Positions 25,475-33,249 of a stretch of 64,000 nt of DNA are shown in pieces. The translations under genes and the position numbers were made by a program. The notes beneath the pieces are model-generated. The model did no database searches. It was not told the origin of the DNA and saw nothing but the letters and a program-made list of their open reading frames with translations. How positions within the stretch are numbered: the first letter of the stretch is position 1; every line of letters starts with the position of its first letter. The stretch comes from Stigonema ocellatum SAG 48.90 = DSM 106950 (lineage in GTDB: Bacteria > Cyanobacteriota > Cyanobacteriia > Cyanobacteriales > Nostocaceae), in the NCBI GenBank assembly GCA_016903675.1, contig JADQBA010000036.1, positions 3,110 through 67,109 on the forward strand, given 5' to 3'.

Positions 25475-25667
25475 TCCGACATCTTCGCCTTCGAGTGGGA
25501 GGGCTGCTGCTAACAGGCGATTGCACTTATAGCGCAATAGCAATTTTCAAAAAATAAATGCTACACACCTAAATCAGCATTTACGGTTGACATTTTTTTC
25601 TGTATCTCGATAGCAAGAATTATTGTCAGCAATTAGGTGTTAAAGAGTTAGAGAAAACAAATTAGGC

Positions 25668-26072
25668 TTATTTAAGCCAGTTTTCTACTTTTAAATTAGC
25701 AACGCGGGAAAATTCACGAATATTGGCCGTAACAACGGTTAGATTTAGGGTGAAGGCTTGGACAGCAATCAATAAATCATTACTACCAATGGGAGTTCCT
25801 TGACGTTCCATGTGAGTCCGAATTGTGGCGTAATCATGATCAATATCGGGCGTTAAGGGCAATACAGGAATCATGCCTAAAGCTAGGTCAATTCGTTGTT
25901 TTAATTGGAATGAGTTGCTTTTTTCTGCGCCAAATCGTAATTCACAAGCCACAATGATACTAGTGCAAATTTTTTCTTCACCAACATCTTGAATTTGAGA
26001 AAAAATCCTACCTGTTGGGTGTTTGACAAAATCAGAGAGTATATTGGTGTCGAGCAAGTAAGAATAAAACAT
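25668..26072 (-). CDS. vapC: PIN-domain toxin of a type II toxin-antitoxin pair (VapC-like)
   Basis: A 134-residue PIN-domain ribonuclease. The acidic residues expected in the active site are present: D8 in LLDTNILSDF, E in CELRFG, D in GSNDLLIA, and the TANIREFSRV motif near the C-terminus. VapC toxins cleave specific RNAs, often initiator tRNA, when free of antitoxin. The gene starts 3 bases after the antitoxin's stop, the standard co-translated arrangement. Confidence 0.9.
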   Translation of the reverse strand: MFYSYLLDTNILSDFVKHPTGRIFSQIQDVGEEKICTSIIVACELRFGAEKSNSFQLKQRIDLALGMIPVLPLTPDIDHDYATIRTHMERQGTPIGSNDLLIAVQAFTLNLTVVTANIREFSRVANLKVENWLK

Positions 26073-26074
26073 TG

Positions 26075-26305
26075 TTACAGTTGAATATCATCTAATGGTA
26101 ATAATCCTTCGTCAACATCAGGAAAGTCTTCTTCAATATCATCTAAGGTGGCAAAGATTTCGAGAAGTGATTTTTTTTTAATGGGGGAAATGATGGCGAA
26201 GGGGATGCCGTTTTGGGTGATGGTGAGGGGTTCGCCTGTTTTTTGGGCTTGGTTAATTAGGGTTTGGATGGTTTCGGGTAGGTCGGAAAGGGTGATTTGT
26301 GTCAT
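26075..26305 (-). CDS. vapB: Phd/YefM-type antitoxin
   Basis: A 76-residue protein. The N-terminal part has the Phd/YefM pattern (LPETIQTLINQAQKTGEPLTITQNGIP..) that dimerises and binds DNA, and the acidic C-terminus (DDIEEDFPDVDEG) would wrap the toxin. It is immediately upstream of the PIN toxin. A near-perfect palindrome 30 bases before the start could be the autoregulatory operator. Confidence 0.85.
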   Translation of the reverse strand: MTQITLSDLPETIQTLINQAQKTGEPLTITQNGIPFAIISPIKKKSLLEIFATLDDIEEDFPDVDEGLLPLDDIQL

Positions 26306-26334
26306 GGTGGGTTCTGGGGTTAGGAAATAGGAAC

Positions 26335-26348
26335 TTGACGTACATCAA
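26335..26348 (-). promoter_or_regulatory. Candidate operator of the toxin-antitoxin pair
   Basis: TTGACGTACATCAA pairs in 6 of 7 positions as a palindrome and lies about 30 bases upstream of the antitoxin ATG. Autorepression by the antitoxin is typical of the family; the site itself is inferred only from symmetry and position. Confidence 0.35.
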
Positions 26349-26367
26349 TTTTACCTTTACGAAAGAT

Positions 26368-26462
26368 ATGGAAATTCATCTTCCTCTCATGGAAAGGATT
26401 CGCTTGTATGCCTAAAAGAGCGATCGCCCATTTGGTGACATAGCTATCTTGATGTTAGGCGA
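26368..26462 (+). pseudogene. Decayed internal-deletion copy of the methyltransferase at 22900
   Basis: Bases 26368-26389 match 22900-22921 with one difference, and 26390-26462 match 23168-23240 with one difference. The 246 bases between are missing, an in-frame loss of 82 codons. The one difference in the second block turns CAA into TAA, so the frame reads 15 codons and stops. Similarity also extends a little upstream of the ATG. It is a short dead duplicate. Confidence 0.85.
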
Positions 26463-26511
26463 GTCCAGCGAGTCGTATCATCATCACATGATCGAAGTAG
26501 TGAGCTTATGA

Positions 26512-26545
26512 GGTTGAAATTTGAGTATCCGCTCAATTTTCAACC
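26512..26545. repeat. Hairpin between pseudogene and IS element
   Basis: GGTTGAAATTTGAG and CTCAATTTTCAACC pair over 13 of 14 bases around a 6-base loop. It is followed by a copy of the CCCAAGGGGAGACGCTGCGC module shared with the MITE-like elements. Confidence 0.65.
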
Positions 26546-26603
26546 GTCCGAATCCCAAGGGGAGACGCTGCGCGAACAGGCATGGGAGGAATACGACGCG
26601 ACT

Positions 26604-26744
26604 TTAGTCGCCCTCAATATTTCTCACCCATCTTTCTATAACTTCACTTACGCTTATCCCTCTGACAAGAGCAATCTTTTTTAATTTATCCCAAGAACTG
26701 GGAGTTAAAGATAAATGTTTGCTTGTCTTTACTTCATCGTGCAA
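26604..26744 (-). CDS. Small ribbon-helix-helix-like protein of the IS element, lacking an ATG
   Basis: The minus strand encodes a peptide with the pattern HDEVKTSKHLSLTPSSWDKL followed by KKIALVRGISVSEVIERW and ending IEGD. It resembles small CopG/RHH-like proteins found next to tnpB in cyanobacterial elements. The frame is open upstream to about 26890, but I see no ATG or GTG; TTG at 26742-26744 is the best start (46 residues). Its stop overlaps the left-end hairpin. It may be a degraded gene or one with an unusual start. Confidence 0.45.
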   Translation of the reverse strand: MHDEVKTSKHLSLTPSSWDKLKKIALVRGISVSEVIERWVRNIEGD

Positions 26745-26811
26745 AGCAGGCTGATTTTTTATTCTCTTTTTTCCTTTTATTTTTGTTATTTCGCTTGACG
26801 CATTGTCCCCT

Positions 26812-26889
26812 AAAAATTTGGGCAGGCTTCTGTTTGTTGATCTGTCTTCGTAGTCGGTTACTCGTTGTAATAAGCCTGCCCAAATTTTT
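26812..26889. repeat. Long inverted repeat inside the IS element, upstream of tnpB
   Basis: Perfect 18-base arms (26812-26829 and 26872-26889, containing TTTGGGCAGGCTT and its complement) are separated by 42 bases. It lies between the divergent small gene and tnpB. The T-run after the right arm makes it look like an intrinsic terminator for plus-strand transcripts from outside the element. Confidence 0.75.
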
Positions 26890-26959
26890 TACGTGTAAGA
26901 CCCCGTGACATAATTAGTTTGTGGTCGTATACTCATAGTATAGCAATCAGAGGAGATAA

Positions 26960-28507
26960 ATGCAAGTTCGATGGAATTTTAAATTGTTGCCTAACCAATC
27001 TCAGGAGGCAACTCTTGAAGACTGGTTGGTTACGTTAAGAAAACATCGTAACTACGCTTTAAGAGAACGTATTGAAGGTTTTGATTGTAACAACAAAGAC
27101 AACGAATCGTCTATTGTTTACGCCTATGGGGCATATTCTGAGATTGAGTCAAAAATTGAGTTTGGTTCTTGCTGTCCTCTTACTTGTGCAGTACTCAAGC
27201 ATGGCGTCGTTCCTCATGACTTGAATCTTGCATTTAAAAATACCAAGATTAAGGACAAGGAAACGAAAGAAGCTGTTAAAGCTGTTAAAACTGTTTTTAA
27301 ATGGGACTCTGCATCTGGTATCCAGATGAAAGTAACCACACAGTTAAGAAAATCTCTGGACAATTTTGCAAGAGTTGATTCAGATGTTTTGCAACGAAAT
27401 ATAGCCAACCTTGATACAGCTTACTCAAACTTTTTTAAACTTGGCAGAGGTTATCCTCAATTCATTAAGCGCTTAGATTCTTTTGAGTACAAGCCTGGTC
27501 GTGTGCAGTTGCGCCATATTCGTAAAAATTATGCCACTGCCTACCTACCGGGAATAGGGGATGTCAAGTTTCACAACAGCCGTGATTTATCCCTTATTCA
27601 AGACTTGAGAACATGCACGGTTAAGCGTGAGGGAGGCACTTGGTACATCAGCATGTTGGTTAATATTTCTGAGGTATTGCCCGATGTCATGCCACTTGAA
27701 AAATGTAAATCAATAGTTGGCATTGACGTAGGCATAAACAAGCTGGTTGCCTTGTCTGATGGTAGCTTTGCTCTAATTGCGCGAACTACTACCAATCCTA
27801 GAACTGATAGGCGTTTGTCGATGCGTCAACGCGCTATTAGCCGCAAGCAAAAGGGTTCTAAAAATAGAATCAAAGCTGTCAAGAAACTCGCCAAACAAAA
27901 GCATAAGCTAGCACAATATCGTGATGGTTATGGCTGGCAAGTCGCTAATAAAGTAGTTAAGACTGCTGACGCTGTAGCAAGAGTTGACTTAAAAATCAAA
28001 AACATGGTGAAACGCGCCAAACCCAAGCATGATGGGTTTGGCGGGTATAAGCGAAATGGCGCGAGTCAAAAAACTGGATTAAGTCGGGTAATCCTTGATG
28101 CGGGATGGGGTGATATCTTCAATAAGATTGCATGGCTTGCTGTTAAAGCTGGTAAGCCAGTCATCCCAGTTCCGCCTAAACATACCTCGCAAGAATGCCC
28201 TAAGTGCGGTCATATCGATAAAGCTAACCGCGAGGGTGAAAAGTTTCTGTGTACTGCCTGTGAATATACTGATCATGCAGACACAAAGGCTTCTAGAACG
28301 ATTGCTAGAAGAGTGGGGCTTGTCTTCCACAAAAATAAAAAGACACTACCTACGGACTGTGGGAAAGTTACGCTCAGTAGATATCAGTCCTTACGGGTTG
28401 AGACTGAGAACCATGCCTATGGGGTTGCTGGTAACGGTGCCAGTAACCCGACAGTCGGATATTTAAGAGATATGGCAGAACCTCTTAAAGAATCCCATCG
28501 CCTTTAG
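26960..28507 (+). CDS. tnpB: TnpB-family RNA-guided nuclease, RuvC-II glutamate missing
   Basis: A 515-residue TnpB with an intact frame. RuvC-I is VGIDVGINKL with D256, the zinc ribbon is CPKC...CTAC, and RuvC-III is HADTKASR with D441. The RuvC-II motif, normally V-E-D-L in this subgroup, reads ARVDLKIKNM: the expected catalytic Glu is V342 (codon GTT). The Asn usually found in RuvC-III is Thr at 446. Active TnpB cuts DNA guided by an RNA from the element's right end; this copy probably cannot cut but could still bind. AGAGGAG lies upstream of the ATG. Its 3' end overlaps the subtilisin gene on the other strand by 23 bases. Confidence 0.9.
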   Translation: MQVRWNFKLLPNQSQEATLEDWLVTLRKHRNYALRERIEGFDCNNKDNESSIVYAYGAYSEIESKIEFGSCCPLTCAVLKHGVVPHDLNLAFKNTKIKDKETKEAVKAVKTVFKWDSASGIQMKVTTQLRKSLDNFARVDSDVLQRNIANLDTAYSNFFKLGRGYPQFIKRLDSFEYKPGRVQLRHIRKNYATAYLPGIGDVKFHNSRDLSLIQDLRTCTVKREGGTWYISMLVNISEVLPDVMPLEKCKSIVGIDVGINKLVALSDGSFALIARTTTNPRTDRRLSMRQRAISRKQKGSKNRIKAVKKLAKQKHKLAQYRDGYGWQVANKVVKTADAVARVDLKIKNMVKRAKPKHDGFGGYKRNGASQKTGLSRVILDAGWGDIFNKIAWLAVKAGKPVIPVPPKHTSQECPKCGHIDKANREGEKFLCTACEYTDHADTKASRTIARRVGLVFHKNKKTLPTDCGKVTLSRYQSLRVETENHAYGVAGNGASNPTVGYLRDMAEPLKESHRL

Positions 28508-28520
28508 GCATGGGAGTGTC
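28350..28520 (+). ncRNA. Probable omega RNA (reRNA) at the tnpB 3' end
   Basis: In the family the guide RNA scaffold overlaps the end of tnpB and the right-end hairpin, with the guide read from the flanking DNA. Here the equivalent region ends in the hairpin at 28494-28514, so the guide would come from the subtilisin gene's flank. Position is inferred from family architecture; the 5' end is not defined. Confidence 0.35.
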
Positions 28521-29858
28521 AATACTAATGTTGTACTTACTATTGCTGTCGTCGAGAGCATTTTGGTAGTTGCTCACAAATTGCGACCAGAGACTGGGGT
28601 TCACGAGCATATTGTTGTTCTCACTCCAGCTGGTGCTAGAAATGACCGGATCAATGATAGAGCTAGTACTGAAGCTAGAGGTTTGAGTGATATTGTTGGT
28701 TATAAGTTGAGTGTTAAAGCTAGTGCTGGCAAAGCTGGCTGTTTTGGTTGCAGCTTGTGTAGTACTTTGTGCCGTTCCTGTGATAATCTGACGCACTTGG
28801 CTATCAGTCAGATTGTGGTTAGCACTCAGCATCAAAGCAACTAGACCAGCAACGTGGGGAGTTGCCATTGACGTGCCGCTATAAGTCGTATACTTATTGC
28901 CTGGAAGTGTGGAGTAGATATTGACTCCTGGGGCTGTGACGTAGGCGAGTGGGTTAGATCCAGATTGGTTAGAAAAGTAAGCCATGCTCTTATTCTGATC
29001 AACAGCCCCCACTGCCAGTCCCCAGTTCTGGGCATAACGTGCTGGATAGCCAGGTGCAGCAGCACTATCATTGCCAGCTGCCATGACGACAATTACCCCT
29101 TTGCTGCTAGCATATTTAATGGCTGATTCCAGAGAACTATAGGGATAACTACCACCTAGGCTCAGGTTAATCACATTAGCTCCATGATCCGCAGCATAGT
29201 GAATGCCGTTAATTATGGAAGTATAGGAGCCTGAACCAGAGTTATCCAGAACTTTGACTGGCATAATCTTGGCATCATAGGCAATACCAGTCACACCTAA
29301 GCCATTGTTCTCCCCAGCAATAGTACCAGCAACATGAGTGCCATGACCGATTTGGGATGTGTCTAGGACGTTGTTGTTGTTGTCCACAAAGTTCCATCCG
29401 TGGATATCATTACCGTTACCAGGGTTAGGATTCGTCCAGATATTATCCTTTAACTCGGGGTGGGTATAATCAACCCCAGTATCTAAAACAGCAACGACAA
29501 CATTCTTACCTGTATATCCCTTTGCCCAAACTTCTGGTGCTTTTATCAGGTCGGCTGCCCAGTTATTTCCACCAAGGGTAGGAACGTCGGCAAACGTATT
29601 TTGACCAGCAGCTTTAGCTACCGCTGCTGCTGCATTAACTAAGCCATAGCCAGAAGTGGAGTTATAGCTGCCACTAGTGCTACCAGAAGTCACACTAAGC
29701 TGTGGATTCCAATTATACACGATTGGGTTAAAGCTACTACGACCACTCAGACCTAAGCTATAATCAGGGTTTAGATTAAAATCATCTTTTGAGGAGATGG
29801 GGTTGACATTTAGCCCTTGATTAGACGCAAAAATGTTACTAGTATAATTAATGGGCAT
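28485..29858 (-). CDS. Subtilisin-like serine protease (S8 family), 3' end formed by an IS element
   Basis: A 457-residue protein with the complete catalytic triad: Asp in VVAVLDTGVDYTHP, His in GHGTHVAGT, Ser in GTSMATPHVAG, plus the oxyanion Asn in AAGNDS. No classical signal peptide is seen; an N-terminal Ser/Asn-rich region of about 90 residues may be a propeptide. After the protease domain comes a Ser/Thr/Asn-rich tail. The last dozen residues (SIDTPMPKGDGIL) are antisense to the right-end hairpin of the IS element, and the stop lies inside tnpB. The native C-terminus has therefore been replaced; how much was lost is unknown. Confidence 0.88.
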   Translation of the reverse strand: MPINYTSNIFASNQGLNVNPISSKDDFNLNPDYSLGLSGRSSFNPIVYNWNPQLSVTSGSTSGSYNSTSGYGLVNAAAAVAKAAGQNTFADVPTLGGNNWAADLIKAPEVWAKGYTGKNVVVAVLDTGVDYTHPELKDNIWTNPNPGNGNDIHGWNFVDNNNNVLDTSQIGHGTHVAGTIAGENNGLGVTGIAYDAKIMPVKVLDNSGSGSYTSIINGIHYAADHGANVINLSLGGSYPYSSLESAIKYASSKGVIVVMAAGNDSAAAPGYPARYAQNWGLAVGAVDQNKSMAYFSNQSGSNPLAYVTAPGVNIYSTLPGNKYTTYSGTSMATPHVAGLVALMLSANHNLTDSQVRQIITGTAQSTTQAATKTASFASTSFNTQLITNNITQTSSFSTSSIIDPVISSTSWSENNNMLVNPSLWSQFVSNYQNALDDSNSKYNISIDTPMPKGDGIL

Positions 29859-30397
29859 GTGTATTTTCTCCTCAAATAGTTCACTCTTGTTTTTGCAGCA
29901 TCAACGGTTAAACCCTTTGAAGCAATAAGGATTTAACTATATTTTTTAACTGCTTATAAATAATTACTATTTAACTCGAAATAAAAAAGATAATGAAGTC
30001 ACAAATTTACGTTGTCAATTTTAAATTTTATGATTGATTTGAATAATAACAACTTCATTAATTTGTATATAGCAATCCTATTTTATTTTTGCAACACACG
30101 TAGGGTGGGCACTGCCCACCATGTCTGGGTTTTACTAGGCAGTGCCCACCCTACACTACTAAATGATTCGCTTTCCTTGGAGAAACCCGGTTTCTTGAAG
30201 AAACCGGGTTTCTGGCACCTCAACTATTCAAAACCTACGCAGTATTGGAATGAGTGGGGAACAAATTCGTGGTAAGCCAACGTCGTCCAAAAAGTGTAAA
30301 AATGGTGCTGAAAAACAATTATTCTTCCTGAGCAAAATTGACTTGACCTGTAACAGTTAATCAGGTAATCTTAGCAGTCAGTAACTTTCTTCTCTAA
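29859..30397. other. Intergenic region with two dispersed palindromes, 539 bases
   Basis: It holds a hairpin at 30100-30154 whose arms carry GTGGGCACTGCCCACC-type sequence (also near 19891, 20018 and 36540) and the AGAAACCCGGTTTCTT palindrome at 30181-30213. The first 240 bases, upstream of the protease, are AT-rich and probably contain its promoter. The 87-codon frame at 30012 runs across both palindromes and is not a gene. Confidence 0.6.
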
Positions 30398-30778
30398 ATG
30401 TCAATGAACAAAAAATTAAAATTGGCTTTGCTTGCCAGCCCTACAATTTTTACCTCTCTGCTGTCTATGGTAGCGGTGGTCAATCCTGCCCATGCCTATT
30501 CGCCAGTCATCCGGATGAAAGACGGTGAGGCGTGCATACGTCATCCACATGTTAGTTACAACAAGTTTGTGTGTATGCGGGGTACACAGACAAATCACGT
30601 GTCTCGGTCTACGTCAGCATCTCAGGTGAATCCGGCACAACCATCAAATAAAAATATTCCCATGCTTAACTTTACTGAAGCAGAAAGCGATCAGGCGATC
30701 GCCTTATTTGGCTGCGACTGCCCATATTGCATGAATGCTTTACGTGCTCTGCAAAATCAGGCTCCCATGGTGTACTAA
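30398..30778 (+). CDS. Small secreted protein with CDCPYC motif
   Basis: A 126-residue protein. It has a clear signal peptide (basic MSMNKKLK, hydrophobic core, cleavage expected after AHA at about residue 33). The mature part has a Cys pair near residues 46 and 59, a polar linker, and a conserved-looking C-terminus with FTEAESDQAIALFGCDCPYC. The C-D-C-P-Y-C cluster could bind metal or form disulfides. The family is unknown to me. A hairpin with 9-base arms follows at 30806-30843. Confidence 0.7.
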   Translation: MSMNKKLKLALLASPTIFTSLLSMVAVVNPAHAYSPVIRMKDGEACIRHPHVSYNKFVCMRGTQTNHVSRSTSASQVNPAQPSNKNIPMLNFTEAESDQAIALFGCDCPYCMNALRALQNQAPMVY

Positions 30779-30805
30779 GCTTAAAGAACACTTCATAAAA
30801 CATAA

Positions 30806-30843
30806 AACCCAGGCGACAGTGGTAATAGAAGAGAAGCCTGGGT
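30806..30843 (+). terminator. Possible terminator hairpin
   Basis: AACCCAGGC and GCCTGGGTT arms around a 20-base loop, 28 bases after the stop of the small secreted protein. No T-run follows, so the call is weak. Confidence 0.35.
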
Positions 30844-31041
30844 TATACATAAGCTTCATCAGTTCAAAATATGAACTTTGCAAAATCTAAAACCCTTACG
30901 GAAAGGTAATTACGAATTACGAATTCCGCCTTGCGGTACTAGGTTAGCACAAATAGATCTAATTATATTAACTTTTTAATCCAAGTCCTTAATTGGTTAT
31001 TCTGTTAAGAAGATCACAAAAAGACAAGGGTTAAGTTGCTA

Positions 31042-31857
31042 ATGTTCTCTTTAATTGATTCTCTGAATCCCTGGCTATTTGGACTCGGATTGAACACAAT
31101 TTTATTGGCTGTGGTTTGGATTGTTCCCAAAAAACTGCTGACTCCAGCTGGAGTGTTTCACGCCTGGCTACTGGGTGTCCTACTTTGGGGAACACTCGGT
31201 TGGCAGGGATATGTAGTAGTAATGTTCTATTTTCTGGTAGGTTCTTTTGCCACGCGCATTGGTATGGCACAAAAGGAAGCAGAAGGAATTGCAGAAAAGC
31301 GTTCTGGGGCAAGAGGACCAGAAAATGTCTGGGGTTCGGCTTTGACTGGGGCGCTGTGTGCTTTAGGAGTTGGAATGATCGATTGGGGAATTCTTCCAGT
31401 TTCCCACTCTCCATTGCCTCTTGGGGTTGAAACCTCACAGCATCTCCACTCCCTCTTACTCTTAGGTTATGTGGCAAGTTTCAGTACCAAACTTTCTGAC
31501 ACTTGTGCAAGTGAAGTGGGTAAAGCTTACGGTAAAAGTACTTTTCTGATTACCACACTACAACCAGTGCCACGTGGAACAGAAGGGGCGATAAGCTTGG
31601 AGGGAACCCTAGCTGGTGTGGCGGCATCAGTTGTTCAAGCATTGATTGGTTGGGGAGTTGGTTTAATTGATCTCGTGGGTGTCTTTTGGTGTGTGCTAGC
31701 AGCCTTTATTGCTACCAATGTAGAAAGTGTGATTGGGGCAACGCTACAATCTCGTTTTAAGTGGCTGACGAATGAAGTGGTAAATATTTTGAATACATTG
31801 ATAGGGGCGATCGCAGCAATATTATTTGCTTGGTTATGGGCAAGTATATTTGCCTAA
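31042..31857 (+). CDS. DUF92/TIGR00297 membrane protein, phytyl-phosphate kinase (VTE6) homologue
   Basis: About 271 residues with six or seven transmembrane segments. The family signature is visible as RSGARGPENVWGSALTGAL and in KLSDTCASEVGKAYGK. Plant VTE6 and its Synechocystis homologue belong to this family and phosphorylate phytyl phosphate to phytyl diphosphate, recycling chlorophyll-derived phytol into tocopherol and phylloquinone. The frame extends to a TTG at 31036, but the ATG at 31042 has AAGGG upstream and is preferred. It stands alone. Confidence 0.85.
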   Translation: MFSLIDSLNPWLFGLGLNTILLAVVWIVPKKLLTPAGVFHAWLLGVLLWGTLGWQGYVVVMFYFLVGSFATRIGMAQKEAEGIAEKRSGARGPENVWGSALTGALCALGVGMIDWGILPVSHSPLPLGVETSQHLHSLLLLGYVASFSTKLSDTCASEVGKAYGKSTFLITTLQPVPRGTEGAISLEGTLAGVAASVVQALIGWGVGLIDLVGVFWCVLAAFIATNVESVIGATLQSRFKWLTNEVVNILNTLIGAIAAILFAWLWASIFA

Positions 31858-32490
31858 TTAAGTCCGTTGGCACAACGAAACCTAACGATGTAAACAAATG
31901 TTGAGATGCTTCTTAACTTACTAACAACCAACTAAGTAAGTAGGCGATAATAAGCAAAGCTATGTAAAGAATTGTAAATTTAGCTAAGAAATTGGCTCGT
32001 AGTAAGCGCTTACTAACTAGATTGGCACAGAAAACCCGAAGTATATGAATTACGTAAAGGCTCGTAGTTGCGCTTCAGCGCTCATATCTAGGGCGCTGAA
32101 GCGCAACTACAAACCTTTAATTATTAACGCCGATTCAAGAGCAATTTTTTTTTCAAACTTCATAATTCAGAATTCATAATTCTTACTTAGATTTCAGGAA
32201 TTTCTAGATCTTTATACATAATTAATTCTTAATAATTTGCCGCCTGGGTTTATGAGCGCATAGGCTTAAAATAGCAGTCTGATGAGAATATGTCAGCTAC
32301 AATGCAGTTTATTTGAGCAGGAGTTGTATAACTAAATTGGCGCAAATAAATCTAAGGATGTAAATCAAGGTTGAAATGCTTTAAATCTACTAAAAACTAT
32401 AGTGGGGCAAGGCTGTCGCGCCCCTACGTTAAGTTGTGTTTATTCACACCGACTTTATTATTTGTTTAGTTTTTTCTACCTATTGACTGC
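31858..32490. other. Repeat-rich intergenic region, 633 bases
   Basis: It contains a hairpin at about 32060-32110 with TAGTTGCGCTTCAGCGC arms and two diverged copies of a 50-60 base sequence (about 31866-31920 and 32337-32400) sharing a TTGGC(A/G)CAA...GATGTAAA...GTTGA(G/A)ATGCTT pattern. A GGCGCGACAGCC-like stretch lies near 32410. No gene is seen. Confidence 0.55.
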
Positions 32491-33249
32491 ATGGAATCGT
32501 TAGCATTTTTGACCGTAGATGACCAGCCTATTGCTATTCAGCAAGCAGTAAAATATCTTCAAACATCGGGAAAATTAGGACAGTTCATTGGGGATATTCT
32601 CCGCCAGTATGTCATAGAAGAAGAACTCCGAATCCGCGAAGATATCGTCATTAGCCCTGGGGTAACAGAACAGACAATTATTGATTTTAGACTAAAGAAT
32701 CAACTAACTGACCCACAAAGTTTTCAAGAATGGCTCAGAAATAATGGTACAGATTATGCTACCTTTCACTCAACGGTTGCTTTTGGCTTCAAATTAGAGA
32801 AACTAAAAGCAGCGGTGACAGAACCAAAACAGCAAGAATATTTTATTGAGAGAAAAATTTTTCTAGATAGAGTGGTACTTTCACGCATTATTGTTGATAA
32901 TCGGGAATTAGCCGAAGAACTACATGCACAAATTGAAGAAGGAGCCAGTTTTGAGCAATTAGCTAGAGAATATTCATTAACAGATGACAGAATGGTTAAC
33001 GGTATGATGGGACCAGTGAGCCGAGGGACCATGCCAGATATACTGAGGGCAGCAGTTGATGTGGCTAGTCCCGGAGAGTTGGTAGGACCAATACAGCTTG
33101 AAGAACGTTATGGATTGTTGCGTATAGAACAATTTCTGTCAGCGTCGTTAGAAGATACTCAACTAAAGCAAGCACTACAAAATGAGTTGTTTGAGAAATG
33201 GCTAGCAGAGAAAATTCAAAAGCTGACGGTAAAACTGCAAGTGAACTAA
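32491..33249 (+). CDS. Parvulin-type peptidylprolyl isomerase (SurA/PpiC-like)
   Basis: A 252-residue protein. An N-terminal SurA-like helical part (about 1-120) leads to a PpiC/rotamase domain (about 128-225, with the recognisable GASFEQLAREYS and LVGPIQLEERYGLLRIE patterns). There is no signal peptide, unlike periplasmic SurA, so it probably acts in the cytoplasm on a substrate of the exporter encoded next. The two genes overlap by 52 bases, so they are almost certainly translated together. Such isomerase-exporter pairs accompany type I secretion or leader-peptide export in cyanobacteria. Confidence 0.87.
   Translation: MESLAFLTVDDQPIAIQQAVKYLQTSGKLGQFIGDILRQYVIEEELRIREDIVISPGVTEQTIIDFRLKNQLTDPQSFQEWLRNNGTDYATFHSTVAFGFKLEKLKAAVTEPKQQEYFIERKIFLDRVVLSRIIVDNRELAEELHAQIEEGASFEQLAREYSLTDDRMVNGMMGPVSRGTMPDILRAAVDVASPGELVGPIQLEERYGLLRIEQFLSASLEDTQLKQALQNELFEKWLAEKIQKLTVKLQVN

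Larger units (their letters stand above)
26578..28520 (+). mobile_element. IS200/IS605-type element carrying tnpB, no tnpA
   Basis: The right end has the family-type hairpin at 28494-28514 (CCCAT/ATGGG outer stem, GCCT/AGGC inner stem) just past the tnpB stop. The proposed left end has a GCGACTTTAGTCGC hairpin at 26598-26611 and shares GGCATGGGAG with the right end. A small minus-strand RHH-like gene and tnpB lie inside. No Y1 transposase is present, so it would depend on one elsewhere. The boundaries are estimates, since no target-site copy is available for comparison. Confidence 0.65.

Noticed and set aside
30012..30275. 87-codon frame
   Set aside because: Crosses two dispersed palindromes; the peptide is just their translation.
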